A stretch of DNA of 43,409 nucleotides from Gordonia polyisoprenivorans NBRC 16320 = JCM 10675 (GCF_000241325.1 NZ_BAEI01000038.1:1-43409); one strand, 5' to 3'; shown: positions 1 through 7,082, counted from the stretch's first letter. The notes: generated from the letters alone by a model not told the origin. Numbers and translations: made by a program.

Positions 1-137
1 TCGCAGGCAACGCCATACCGATTGCAGCGCGGGCAGGAGACTCCGAGCGGACTGGCGGGCAGTTCGTCTAGGTCACCGATACGAACGTTTGGTCTGCGAT
101 CAGGCAGTTTGATCTTGGAGTCAAGCCTGTCGACCAC
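1..137 (-). CDS. Partial zinc-ribbon-like protein (N-terminus only)
   Basis: An open minus-strand frame runs off the left edge. The GTG start at 137 lies inside the end of the preceding gene (stop at 121-123), giving an overlapping, probably co-translated pair. About 45 residues are visible: a basic and acidic N-terminal stretch, then SCPRCNRYGVAC, a CxxC followed by another Cys, as in a zinc ribbon. Codon use fits coding sequence. The function is not recognisable; small zinc-ribbon proteins are common cargo of actinobacterial integrative elements. The remainder lies outside the window. Confidence 0.5.
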   Translation of the reverse strand, partial: MVDRLDSKIKLPDRRPNVRIGDLDELPASPLGVSCPRCNRYGVAC

Positions 138-306
138 TGGTCGCCCGGTCGATCAGCTCATCGACGTAGCTTGTCGAGACCAGCCATGTTCCGGCGACTT
201 TGACGCCTGGAATTGTGCCGGCACTGATGCCGTTTGTGAGTGCTCGTTTGCTTTTTCCGGTGATATCGGTAAGCCGATTGTGCACCGGTTCGTAGAGTTG
301 AGTCAT
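121..306 (-). CDS. Small excisionase-like (HTH_17-type) DNA-binding protein
   Basis: This is a 61-aa protein when started at the ATG at 306. The C-terminal half, with IPGVKVAGTWLV followed by a short helix (YVDELIDRA), resembles the wing and final helix of Xis/MerR-type HTH_17 proteins. A GTG at 423 would extend it to 100 aa and give a 4-base GTGA overlap with the upstream gene. I prefer 306 because the extra 39 codons are AT-rich, contain an inverted repeat (366-385) and look like a leader. A GGAAAG lies about 13 bases upstream of the ATG. The role could be regulation of excision or replication of the element; this is inference from fold only. Confidence 0.5.
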   Translation of the reverse strand: MTQLYEPVHNRLTDITGKSKRALTNGISAGTIPGVKVAGTWLVSTSYVDELIDRATSGRQA

Positions 307-365
307 TGCGTCATGTCTTTCCCTATTTGTTGGTTCTAACGTTAAAGTATCAAATGGGTAGACAA

Positions 366-385
366 TGACATTTCTTGTTATGTCA
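366..385. promoter_or_regulatory. Inverted repeat TGACAT-N8-ATGTCA, candidate operator
   Basis: Perfect 6-base arms (366-371 and 380-385) surround an 8-base spacer in an AT-rich stretch between the genes ending at 420 and starting at 306. The spacing suits a dimeric HTH repressor. It is one of three palindromes with about 4-8-base spacers in this element (see 538-563 and 2694-2711). Confidence 0.4.
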
Positions 386-419
386 AGCAGCATATAGTCG
401 AGCGTCTTCGCGCATCTCG

Positions 420-683
420 TCACGACCTTGGAGACTGTATTCTTGGAGACTCCGAGATTGCTTCGGCTATGTGGTGGTCTTTGTCGTCGGGGTGGTTGTT
501 GATGTGGTTGCGGACTGCCTCGCGCTTCTCATCATTTGTCAAAGTGCCATCTGACACTTTGACACTCTCGCGTCGCCTCGCTGTTTCTTCCGCGATTCCG
601 GACGCTTCTGCCGCCGATTTGCGGTTGACCCCATTTGCTCGCATCGTGTCAAACCATGCATTACGGACCTCACGAGTATTCAC
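420..683 (-). CDS. Hypothetical HTH-like element protein (87 aa)
   Basis: The start is GTG at 683, with no strong ribosome site. The stretch NRKSAAEASGIAEETARR (about residues 20-37) reads like a helix-turn-helix: a hydrophobic helix, a Gly turn, and a basic recognition helix. The C-terminal half is hydrophilic and His/Asp-rich. No family is recognised. It sits between the ATPase and the excisionase-like gene, all on the minus strand. A long perfect inverted repeat lies inside the gene at 538-563, so part of the coding sequence may also be a regulatory site. It could be a small regulator of the element. Confidence 0.45.
   Translation of the reverse strand: MNTREVRNAWFDTMRANGVNRKSAAEASGIAEETARRRESVKVSDGTLTNDEKREAVRNHINNHPDDKDHHIAEAISESPRIQSPRS
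538..563. promoter_or_regulatory. Intragenic perfect inverted repeat, 9-base arms, 8-base spacer
   Basis: Arms GTCAAAGTG (538-546) and CACTTTGAC (555-563) flank CCATCTGA. It lies in the coding region of the 87-aa HTH-like protein. It could be an operator or, as RNA, a hairpin. No T-run follows, so a terminator is unlikely. Confidence 0.4.
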
Positions 684-739
684 CCACGAAACTACCGAAA
701 CTCGCTTAGAACTGAAATGAGAGCCCTTTACGCAGTCAG

Positions 740-886
740 TCAGCGGACCCCAGCACGACGAGCACGCTGGAACACACAGATCTGCACATGATGTCTAATT
801 CGCTTCCGAGAGCCAACCACACGGCGCTTGCAAAAGAAGCACCACGCCTCCTGCTGAACGGTCATAGCCTGCTGACTCTCGGTCAT
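740..886 (-). CDS. Possible small Cys/His zinc-finger protein (48 aa)
   Basis: From the ATG at 886 the frame encodes a 48-aa basic protein containing CFFCKRR, then HH and a further Cys, a C-x2-C...H...C arrangement compatible with one zinc ion, followed by an Arg-rich tail. There is no clear ribosome site. The gene lies in the same orientation as the other element genes. The support is the motif and the basic composition only, and it could be a chance frame. Confidence 0.3.
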   Translation of the reverse strand: MTESQQAMTVQQEAWCFFCKRRVVGSRKRIRHHVQICVFQRARRAGVR

Positions 887-1031
887 GCCGACGATGCTAG
901 ACGTGGGTTCAGACGAACCCAGGCACCCTGACGGCGAGAACAAAGGAGGACCGTGGGCCGAGCATCACACGCGGCACTCGACCCACGATCAACCACTAGA
1001 TCGACACAACGACTCCAAACCCGGCACGCGT

Positions 1032-1145
1032 GTTTCCCGAGACCCAGCACCCTAGCACCCTGAAACTCCGGGAAACGGGAAACACCGCAGGTCAAGGGCA
1101 TGTTTGACCAGAAACGCTACGCTGCGTTTCCGTCATCGTTTCCCG
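1032..1145. repeat. GTTTCCCG repeat cluster, left side of the ATPase gene
   Basis: Exact copies of GTTTCCCG or its complement lie at 1032-1039, 1069-1076, 1076-1083 (tandem, sharing one base) and 1138-1145, with a shortened GTTTCCG at 1126-1132. Two copies fall in the last codons of the ATPase gene. GTGTTTCCC (1030-1038) and GGGAAACAC (1077-1085) can also pair as 9-base arms. Together with 2104-2204 this is an iteron-like array, a plausible binding site for an element-encoded replication or control protein (inference). Confidence 0.55.
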
Positions 1146-2088
1146 CTCGCTGACGGTACGCCGCCATCGCCGCAGACGCCCGAGTGGTCTTACACTTCAA
1201 AATCCCCTGCGCCTCACGAACACTCTTCGGCGGATCAGCCACCGCCAACAACGCAGTCACATCAGACTCCAACTGCTTCCGGTCGGCATCCTCCTGAACA
1301 GCGACAGTCCGCGTCAACGCCGGAGTGATCGAGAACGCCTTAACCCCATCCTCGTCTTCGTCCAGCCGAAATGACCCGATCACAGCCTCCTTGCCGCTCA
1401 CTGCCGGATAGTGGCGACGCAAACCCCCATGACGATCCTTGTGCAACTCCAACTTTGACGACCCACCGTTGCCCGGTGTGTATGCCCCTTCAGAGGTAAC
1501 TCGAATGCTCGCACCACCCACCACACGCTTCTTCGCACTCGTGCCACCAGGACCGAACGACCGCGAATCGGCACCCTTCGCCAAGTGGTCAACGAGCAGC
1601 ACCCCCACACCCACAGCCGTCAACGGCTTAATCACATCACGATGCACGTCCGTGAAATCGTCGGCACTGTTGGAGTTCGCTTTGAACAACGGCATGATCT
1701 CCCCCAGACTGTCCAACGTCACTACGTCAGGATGCCAGTGCGCGAGGTCTTGGATTACCGTTCTGAGGTCCAGATCATCGAATGGTTCGGCAAGGCGGAA
1801 ACGCTCACGGTCATTGAGCACATCGGCTGGCGCACCCATCTCCAGCAGCCGGTTCAACGTTGATGCACTCCCGTTGTGGTCGAGGTCAACCACGGCGGCA
1901 TTGCCGCCCTCGCGCAAAGTGTCGACAACAGCCGCAAGACACAGCCAAGTCTTGCCGGATTCACTGTCACCGAACACAAGGTTCAGTTCGCCGGAGTAGA
2001 ACAGATGACTTCCCGGCTGTATCCGCATAATGTCTGGTTCGGGTGCCTGCACACCTTGAGCTAGACGCTCTGCAACATTCACATACAT
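1117..2088 (-). CDS. RecA/RepA-like AAA-family ATPase of an integrative element
   Basis: This is a 323-aa P-loop ATPase. Walker A is GDSESGKT at residues 40-47. A Walker B-like VVTLDSL lies near residue 125 and a second hydrophobic strand ending in Asp (VLLVDHLAKG) near 165. This layout is typical of RepA/DnaB-like and RecA-fold ATPases carried by actinobacterial integrative elements and phages, where they act in element replication. The C-terminal about 60 residues (after the DADRKQLESDV region) look like a small helical or winged domain. ATG is at 2088. Repeated GTTTCCCG motifs flank the gene on both sides, which suggests it acts at or near an origin. The nucleic-acid role is inferred from family resemblance. 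Confidence 0.8.
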   Translation of the reverse strand: MYVNVAERLAQGVQAPEPDIMRIQPGSHLFYSGELNLVFGDSESGKTWLCLAAVVDTLREGGNAAVVDLDHNGSASTLNRLLEMGAPADVLNDRERFRLAEPFDDLDLRTVIQDLAHWHPDVVTLDSLGEIMPLFKANSNSADDFTDVHRDVIKPLTAVGVGVLLVDHLAKGADSRSFGPGGTSAKKRVVGGASIRVTSEGAYTPGNGGSSKLELHKDRHGGLRRHYPAVSGKEAVIGSFRLDEDEDGVKAFSITPALTRTVAVQEDADRKQLESDVTALLAVADPPKSVREAQGILKCKTTRASAAMAAYRQRAGNDDGNAA

Positions 2089-2103
2089 AACTCACTCACT
2101 TCT

Positions 2104-2204
2104 GTTTCCCGGTTTCTGCACACCTAGGGGTTGCAGGTACGGGAAACGCTCTGACCTGCAACTATCCTGGACCGAGCACGGGTGTTTCCGGATGCTCGGG
2201 AAAC
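2104..2204. repeat. GTTTCCCG repeat cluster, right side of the ATPase gene
   Basis: Exact copies lie at 2104-2111, 2140-2147 and 2197-2204, with a short GTTTCCG at 2184-2190. The copy at 2140 sits in the loop of an inverted repeat, TTGCAGGT (2131-2138) with ACCTGCAA (2154-2161). The cluster lies directly upstream of the ATPase start, so it could be an operator or a replication origin. Confidence 0.55.
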
Positions 2205-2209
2205 GCAAC

Positions 2210-2377
2210 TCAGGTGTCGGCGCGGGCCTGACGCACAATCTGCCGCACGCTTACCTTCAATTCGAACGGCTCGTCTGACTCGATCTCGACCGTGCACGTT
2301 CCTGCTTCACGAACACACGTCAAACGCTTCGGGCCGCGCGAAGAGGTGATGCGAATGGGCTCCTGGTCGGTAGCCAT
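2210..2377 (-). CDS. Small conserved-looking element protein (55 aa)
   Basis: The frame runs from ATG at 2377 to TGA at 2210-2212. The ATG begins two bases after the TGA of the Xis-like gene (2380-2382), so the pair is almost certainly co-transcribed. The product is mixed-charge and beta-prone (MATDQEPIRITSSRG... CTVEIESDEPFELKVSV...) and ends in a basic helix. Third codon positions are GC-rich, as in its neighbours. No family is recognised. Confidence 0.6.
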   Translation of the reverse strand: MATDQEPIRITSSRGPKRLTCVREAGTCTVEIESDEPFELKVSVRQIVRQARADT

Positions 2378-2379
2378 GT

Positions 2380-2556
2380 TCACGCGGTCACCGCGTCGCC
2401 GGCCATCGCCACCAACTCACAACGCCGAATCCGAATCGTCCGCTCCCCCAAACGATCAGCACGCAACCGACCCGACCGATACCAACGGCGAATCGTCTTC
2501 TCCGAGACCTTCGCCTCCTGCGCCGCCTCGCAGACGGTCAACCAGTCAATGTTCAA
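2380..2556 (-). CDS. Excisionase-like HTH_17 DNA-binding protein
   Basis: This is a 58-aa protein started at TTG 2556, chosen because AGGAGA lies six bases upstream. Other in-frame starts (up to 2667) lack such a site and add an improbable Cys/Pro/Arg-rich leader. The sequence WLTVCEAAQEAKVSEKTIRRWYRSG, then a basic wing (LGERTIRIRR) and ELVAMAG, is a textbook MerR/Xis-like winged HTH (family HTH_17). Position next to the integrase and element context suggest a recombination directionality factor or regulator. It is followed after two bases by the 55-aa gene. Confidence 0.7.
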   Translation of the reverse strand: MNIDWLTVCEAAQEAKVSEKTIRRWYRSGRLRADRLGERTIRIRRCELVAMAGDAVTA

Positions 2557-2693
2557 TTTGATTCTCCTGCAAAGATTTTGGGCAGAGTTCACCCCTGCCA
2601 ACATGGATTGAATGAACGGGTGTCCAGGGCCGGGGCATCTCCACCGAGTTGGGTTTCGTGGGGCCATCCGTGCACCTCTGAACTACATGAGGG

Positions 2694-2711
2694 GACACTA
2701 CACCTAGTGTC
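2694..2711. promoter_or_regulatory. Palindrome GACACTA-CACC-TAGTGTC, candidate operator
   Basis: Perfect 7-base arms around 4 bases lie in the gap between the integrase-side genes and the Xis-like gene start at 2556, about 140 bases upstream of that start. A repressor of the element is the likely ligand (inference). The rest of 2557-2753 holds no gene that I can support. Confidence 0.4.
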
Positions 2712-2753
2712 TGACATTTCCGAGCACCCCAAGATGTTGTGAATCAGAAGCCT

Positions 2754-2945
2754 TCATCTGCGCAGGTCAGAACGCATGTTCGATGGGCTGATCGGCGTGT
2801 CACCACCCGCTCGTTCGTCCATCTCAGGATGGGTGCGTGCGGGTTTATGCAGTTCAGCGTCATGAACGAAGTAGAACGACATCTCCCCGAGGTCGCATCT
2901 GGCCAACCAGAACACTTTGCAGGACCTTGCCGTAGATGTCGTCAC
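2754..2945 (-). CDS. Possible small protein translationally coupled to integrase (63 aa)
   Basis: A GTG at 2945 overlaps the integrase TGA (2942-2944) in a GTGA arrangement, the usual sign of coupled translation. The product has a short hydrophobic Cys-containing segment (CKVFWLARC), an acidic/aromatic middle, and a basic end. No family is recognised. The overlap is the main argument; composition is only weakly coding-like. Confidence 0.35.
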   Translation of the reverse strand: MTTSTARSCKVFWLARCDLGEMSFYFVHDAELHKPARTHPEMDERAGGDTPISPSNMRSDLRR

Positions 2946-4054
2946 CCGAGCGCGTTACGCACCGCGTCCCACTGCGACTCTGCAGCCGACGCGTACCTCT
3001 GGGTCACCAAGACCGACGAGTGACCGATCAGCTTCGACACCGTATCCAGCGGAACACCAGATTGAACCAGCCGCGACGCGTACGTATGGCGCAAGTCGTG
3101 TGGGCGCACATTGCCCACTCGACGCCGATCCTTCCCCGAGCCCACGAACGCCGCTTTCCCGGCAGCCGTTAGACCGTGAGCGAACGACGTCCCATTCGGG
3201 GGCGTGCCCTTGTCGGTCCGCAACACCAGGCCGTACAAAGGGCTCCTGCCGTTCTTGTACTCAACGGACGGCGGCTCACCTAGCCCCTCCATGCCTAGGC
3301 GCTCTTCAAGAATCTCAGTCAGCCGCTGGCCTATCGGAACGGTCCTTACCTTCCCGCTCTTCGGAGCTTTCATGTAGCGCTCGCGACGCTCCCACGCCCA
3401 ACGAACTGTCACTGTCCTGCGCGTCAAATCCACGTCATCCCAGTGAATGCCGCACACCTCACCCCAGCGGCAACCCGTGCCCAACAGAAGCTCAAACGTG
3501 AACAAGTATGAGTCCGCCAGGACCGCCCTGATTGCCTCGACCTCGACGTCCGACAGCCACCGTTCAGGACTCGGCGGGATCGCCGGATACTCCAACGCTG
3601 TGCAGGGGTTCGCATCCAATAGGCCATCACGCATCGCAGCCTTCAGCGACGCGGACAGCACCCCAACCGTCTTGCGGACAGTCGACGCCGATAAGCCGCT
3701 ACCACCGTCTTCCTTCTGCTTGGACAGGTCACGCACCCACTCCTGGACTGAAGGTCGGTCTATGTCGCCAAGCATGACGTCATCCCACCGTGGTGCGATA
3801 TGGGTGTCGATGCGGTGGTTGTCACGGGTCAGTGTCGACGCTTCAACGGTTCGCGTGGGCGTCCATCGCTCCCGCCACTCGCCCCACGTCATCGTCTCCT
3901 TGGGTTTCCGTGCACGGGCCGCGTCCTCGGCTGCCTGAGCCTTCCCGAGTGCCACTCGTTCCTTGTCGAATATGCCGGCGGATCGACGCTTCCCATACTC
4001 GTCTCGGTAGCGTCCTCGGTATCTGCCCGATGGGAGCGGTTCCACCCATGCCAT
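2942..4054 (-). CDS. Tyrosine recombinase (phage-type integrase)
   Basis: This is a 370-aa site-specific integrase. An N-terminal arm-binding region (residues about 1-55, with SGRYRGRYRDEYGKRRS) is followed by a SAM-like core-binding domain (about 60-150) and the catalytic domain. Catalytic residues are visible: R196 in TGCRWGE, H319 and R322 in RPHDLRHTY, H345 in LIGHSS, and nucleophile Y354 in TQRYA. Lys candidates lie near 232-235. The start at 4054 (MAWVEPLPSG) is preferred; 4078 is possible, and neither has a strong ribosome site. The gene lies at the right end of the element, about 190 bases from the tRNA 3' fragment, as is usual for integrases that target tRNA 3' ends. Confidence 0.92.
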   Translation of the reverse strand: MAWVEPLPSGRYRGRYRDEYGKRRSAGIFDKERVALGKAQAAEDAARARKPKETMTWGEWRERWTPTRTVEASTLTRDNHRIDTHIAPRWDDVMLGDIDRPSVQEWVRDLSKQKEDGGSGLSASTVRKTVGVLSASLKAAMRDGLLDANPCTALEYPAIPPSPERWLSDVEVEAIRAVLADSYLFTFELLLGTGCRWGEVCGIHWDDVDLTRRTVTVRWAWERRERYMKAPKSGKVRTVPIGQRLTEILEERLGMEGLGEPPSVEYKNGRSPLYGLVLRTDKGTPPNGTSFAHGLTAAGKAAFVGSGKDRRRVGNVRPHDLRHTYASRLVQSGVPLDTVSKLIGHSSVLVTQRYASAAESQWDAVRNALG

Positions 4055-4241
4055 GCGGATGATCGTAGCGTGGGGCAAGACTGATTTGGTAGTGGGGCAA
4101 CGTGGGTCAAATCGCTGTCCTAGACTGTCCCCTGAGGGGTTCTCACGGAACCAGGTACATGGACGAAATCGCCTCCACCAGCGGTAATATCAGCGATTGA
4201 CCAGCGCATACATCGTATGGTATTGATTTTACAGGATCGGT

Positions 4242-4286
4242 TTCAAAACCCGTCCAGTGTGAGTTCGAGTCTCACCGAGGGCACCA
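4242..4286 (+). other. Displaced tRNA 3' end, right attachment site (att) of the element
   Basis: The segment reads as the 3' part of a tRNA. It has a T-stem GTGAG (4259-4263), a T-loop TTCGAGT, CTCAC (4271-4275), a 3' acceptor strand CGAGGGC (4276-4282), A, and an encoded CCA (4284-4286). No GCCCTCG acceptor strand or D-arm precedes it. The presumed anticodon stem pairs at only three of five positions (4237-4241 with 4249-4253), so the tRNA is truncated. The pattern is what integration into a tRNA 3' end leaves at the distal junction. The intact tRNA should lie left of the window. Isotype is unresolved. Confidence 0.7.
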
Positions 4287-4289
4287 AAA

Positions 4290-4311
4290 CCCCTGTTCAG
4301 CAGGGGTCTTT
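4290..4311 (+). terminator. Rho-independent terminator after the tRNA 3' end
   Basis: CCCCTG (4290-4295) pairs with CAGGGG (4301-4306) around a 5-base loop, followed by a T-rich tail. It directly follows the tRNA CCA, as expected for the original tRNA terminator. Confidence 0.7.
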
Positions 4312-4359
4312 CGCTTTATATGACTGCCACGCAGCGAATTGTGCGGCAGAAGTGAGGCA

Positions 4360-4395
4360 GACGGGCAGTGAGACCGACGGCGATAACTGCCCGTC
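4360..4395. repeat. Inverted repeat with 10-base arms
   Basis: GACGGGCAGT (4360-4369) and ACTGCCCGTC (4386-4395) are perfect complements around 16 bases. No T-run follows. Its role is unknown. Confidence 0.35.
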
Positions 4396-4584
4396 GACCC
4401 CGCGAATACCCCTCAGATGCCTGTACGAACGTATCTACTAACCACCCGGGTCACAGATGTTTTCTACTTTGGCCCCGATTCGCCATACTGACCCTTCGCC
4501 CGCGAGTACCAGGGCTCCTCGTCTGGCCCCGCACTCAGGAGTTAGGCCACCAAGCCTCCACCGATCGATCTCAACCGCATCCCT

Positions 4585-4820
4585 GAATACCCCGCCCCCG
4601 ATCGCAATACTCGCCGCAGCCGATCGACTGGACACGCACCTGGATCGGCCTACACCTCTCGGTCACCGTTACCAGCGCTATGAACTTCCCATCCGACGCC
4701 CAGGAAGGCCCCGCCGTCTTCTTGGACGGCATCCGAGCGACCATCGAGATCAACAGTCTCACCGACCTCGACAGCCTGATCGGCGCACTGGTCGACGCGC
4801 ACGGTCTACCAGTCACTTAG
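4585..4820 (+). pseudogene. Open remnant frame with coding-like C-terminus
   Basis: The frame from just after a stop at 4582-4584 to TAG 4818-4820 is strongly codon-structured in its last 46 codons (from ATG 4680: MNFPSDAQEGPAVFLDG..., ending LVDAHGLPVT). The upstream part continues in frame without a start codon (IDWTRTWIGLHLSVTVTSA). It may be the 3' part of a small gene that lost its start, or a 46-aa gene from 4680. No family is recognised. It lies in the gene-poor stretch beyond the tRNA terminator. Confidence 0.35.
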
Positions 4821-5160
4821 CCCTGAGTTCTTGGCTCCCCAAGTCCCTCGTCCGCCAACTCTGTTGCTGCACAATCACTCTCAGCAACCGGCTTGGCGGC
4901 GTAGTCCTTTGGGTGGCGCCCAACGGTCCGCGTCCGATTCCCGGCAAGTACGCCAAGCCCCACCCAACCGAACCGAGGTGGGCCGTGGCAAATTGCACGC
5001 CGCAACGGGATTCGCAAAGGTCAACAGGCTCGCGCGTCTGTCCGACGCGCCATGGTCACCGAGAGCCAGCGTCTCCGCGTCGAGCGCTCCGGCAGGGCTG
5101 CACCCGCAGCGACCAGAAAAAAGCCAACAGCGACCATCGCCAGTTCGCTAAATTGAACTT

Positions 5161-5304
5161 GTGACAGGTAGGCACCGGCTGCAACCAAACAGCGGGACGT
5201 ACGAATGGATGCGTCGACACCCCGAGGTCGGCGTCATCGTCGGCGGCATCTCACCAGTGGCCACGACCGTCGCCATCGCCTGGATCTGTTCGATGATCAC
5301 GTAG
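5161..5304 (+). CDS. Possible small single-pass membrane protein (47 aa)
   Basis: GTG 5161 to TAG 5302-5304. The product has a basic N-terminus (TGRHRL...TYEWMRRHPE) followed by one hydrophobic segment (VGVIVGGISPVATTVAIAWI), the usual topology of a small inner-membrane protein or phage-derived membrane peptide. There is no clear ribosome site. Residue pattern and codon positions look coding, in contrast to the surrounding sequence. Function unknown. Confidence 0.4.
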   Translation: MTGRHRLQPNSGTYEWMRRHPEVGVIVGGISPVATTVAIAWICSMIT

Positions 5305-5959
5305 CTACAAGGTCGACTCACTGGGCGTGGGTATGTCGAGCACGTCGCGCCATGCACACCTGGACGTGATGCCTTACGGCCTTACGGCCACCAGTAAGAG
5401 ATTTCCGGCAGCTGATGCACCTGACCCACTGCATGACCATGACGGCGACACTAGAGGTCGGCACCGACAGGCAAATGCCCCCGGCTCACAATTACCATGG
5501 CGGGATCGAAGACCTGAGCCGAGAGTCACCAGAACGCTCCGGTTCCATCCAGCACCGTCCCATCGTCCCAACCACCGGAGGCGCAGCGAACGCAGGTGGC
5601 CTGCGAGGTCGGGCAGACCGAGCCACCTACACACGCTCGATCACCACCGGCAACTCACACTCGCCAATGATCAACTGCCAGGTCGGAGAGGACATGCTCG
5701 CAGTCCCAAGGGCTGATGCTGGCGGCAGCCTGACATCCGAAACGCTCAAGCGACTAACACCGCACGCATTCTCGTAGTTTCCGAGGATGCGCTCGTTGAA
5801 CCGACCTGGGCGAACATGGCCTGCTGGCTCTCGACCACCATTGAGTCGCCTGAATGGAGTCTCGTGAAGTGGTATGTGACCTGCCCGGCGGCCGCGAACC
5901 TCCCGCGCCGAGGGTGAGACCTATAGCGCCCTGCATCCGCGCAACGCGAACCCGAATCT
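5305..5959. other. Gene-poor stretch, only remnant frames
   Basis: No convincing complete gene is visible. A frame open from 5717 to TGA 5915-5917 on the plus strand encodes a coding-like segment (ARILVVSEDALVEPTWANMAC and onward, ending NLPRRG) but has no plausible start, so it may be a decayed gene end. A 120-codon plus frame at 5415-5777 shows no recognisable domain. Together with 4312-5160 this looks like a remnant zone next to an integration hotspot. Confidence 0.4.
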
Positions 5960-6412
5960 GTGAGACTCGCAACCGTGAGTACGAATCGCACAGGACCATT
6001 CTGGGACGTCATCAACGGGTTTGCACCGCCGGCTCCGGCGGCCGCCCTGCTCGGCTGGACGCTGCGCGCGATCGATCCCGAAGCGGGCACCATCGAAGTC
6101 GGGTTCTCGGTGGACGAACGTTTCACCAACCCCGTCGGCCACGTTCAGGGTGGATTCCTGGCCGCCATGCTCGATGACACTCTCGGACCTGCTCTTGTCG
6201 CCACGCTCGGGCCAGATCAGTGGGCACCGACAGCCTCATTGCACGTCCAATTCCTCGCACCTGCACAACCGGGCCTGTTCGTCGGTCACGGCCGCATCGT
6301 TCGCAAGGGCAACACCATCGCGTTCCTCGCCGGCGAACTGTTCACTCCGAGCGGAACGATCGTGGCCACGGCCAACGCCACGACAACGATCCGCTCGGCA
6401 CGAGCACGGTAG
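5960..6412 (+). CDS. PaaI-family hotdog-fold thioesterase
   Basis: A 150-aa single hotdog domain. The segment NPVGHVQGGFLAAMLDDTLG corresponds to the PaaI/TIGR00369 active-site helix (G-H-x-x-GG...D), and SLHVQFLAPA plus GRIVRKGNTIAFLAGEL form the expected strands. Family members hydrolyse acyl- or aryl-CoA thioesters in the cytoplasm; the substrate here is unknown. GTG 5960 or GTG 5975 may be the start. The gene is convergent with the TetR gene ending at 6420, leaving seven bases between them. Confidence 0.85.
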   Translation: MRLATVSTNRTGPFWDVINGFAPPAPAAALLGWTLRAIDPEAGTIEVGFSVDERFTNPVGHVQGGFLAAMLDDTLGPALVATLGPDQWAPTASLHVQFLAPAQPGLFVGHGRIVRKGNTIAFLAGELFTPSGTIVATANATTTIRSARAR

Positions 6413-6419
6413 TGCAGAC

Positions 6420-7082
6420 CTACTCGGTTGTCTCCGAAGACATTCCGCTCTGGGTTCGTAGCGTGCCGTGAGCGAGACCGAGCTCGTTCTCCAGGGCGCG
6501 GCATACGAGGCGTCCGCGGTCGGGTGTGCCGGCGTAGTGCACCAGGGCGTGCGCGTTGACACCGTCGACCATGCCGAGGAACTGCCATGCCACATCCGCC
6601 GGCTCATCGGTGGTGAACTCCCCCGACGCGACGCCCTCCTCGATCACCCCGACCACGAGCGCCTGCCAGGTGTCCATCACGGCGCGCACCGCGGCGGCGA
6701 GTGAGTCGTTGGTACGGCCCAGGCTGAAGGCGTCGGCCCACACCGTGGTCACGTCGTCGCGCGAGGGTTCCAGCAGTGTCGCGACGAGTCGACGGAGCTT
6801 GTCGGTGGCGGACGGCGCCTCGGCAAGTAGTTCGGCGATCTCGTCGACCTCGGCGGTGGTCACGGTGGTGAAGGTGGCGGCGACGAGCTCGTCCATACTC
6901 GGCTCGTAGTGGGCCACGAGCGCCGGGGCGACACCGATCCGGGCGGCCACCGACCGCAGGGTCAGCACGGGGAGTCCGTCACTGCGGGCGAGTTCACATG
7001 CAGCCGACCGGATCTCCTCCGCGCGCTCCTCGGGCGACTTGCGCGCGGCGCGCGGTCGGACCGCACTCGACGATCTGCTCAT
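6420..7082 (-). CDS. TetR-family transcriptional regulator of the agmatine deiminase/permease locus
   Basis: This is a 220-aa protein with an N-terminal TetR HTH (residues about 20-65: RAEEIRSAACELA..., TLRSVAARIGVAPALVAHYE) and a helical ligand-binding C-domain. ATG at 7082 overlaps the permease TGA in an ATGA arrangement, so the two genes are co-translated. A longer in-frame start would run backwards into the permease gene and is rejected. The likely operators are the three 20-bp inverted repeats at 8654-8766, between the permease and agmatine deiminase genes. The ligand is unknown; agmatine or the transported substrate is the natural candidate (inference). Confidence 0.85.
   Translation of the reverse strand: MSRSSSAVRPRAARKSPEERAEEIRSAACELARSDGLPVLTLRSVAARIGVAPALVAHYEPSMDELVAATFTTVTTAEVDEIAELLAEAPSATDKLRRLVATLLEPSRDDVTTVWADAFSLGRTNDSLAAAVRAVMDTWQALVVGVIEEGVASGEFTTDEPADVAWQFLGMVDGVNAHALVHYAGTPDRGRLVCRALENELGLAHGTLRTQSGMSSETTE

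Noticed and set aside
121..423. 100-aa version of the excisionase-like gene starting at GTG 423
   Set aside because: The 4-base overlap with the upstream stop is tempting, but the added 39 codons are AT-rich and contain a palindrome, and the fold begins after the ATG at 306.
4201..4286. Complete tRNA gene at the element border
   Set aside because: No acceptor 5' strand complementary to CGAGGGC and no D-arm precede the T-arm; the anticodon stem pairs at only three of five positions.
4457..5164. 235-codon plus frame in the gene-poor stretch
   Set aside because: Arg/Pro/Ser-rich composition, no domain, and better codon structure exists in another frame in part of it.
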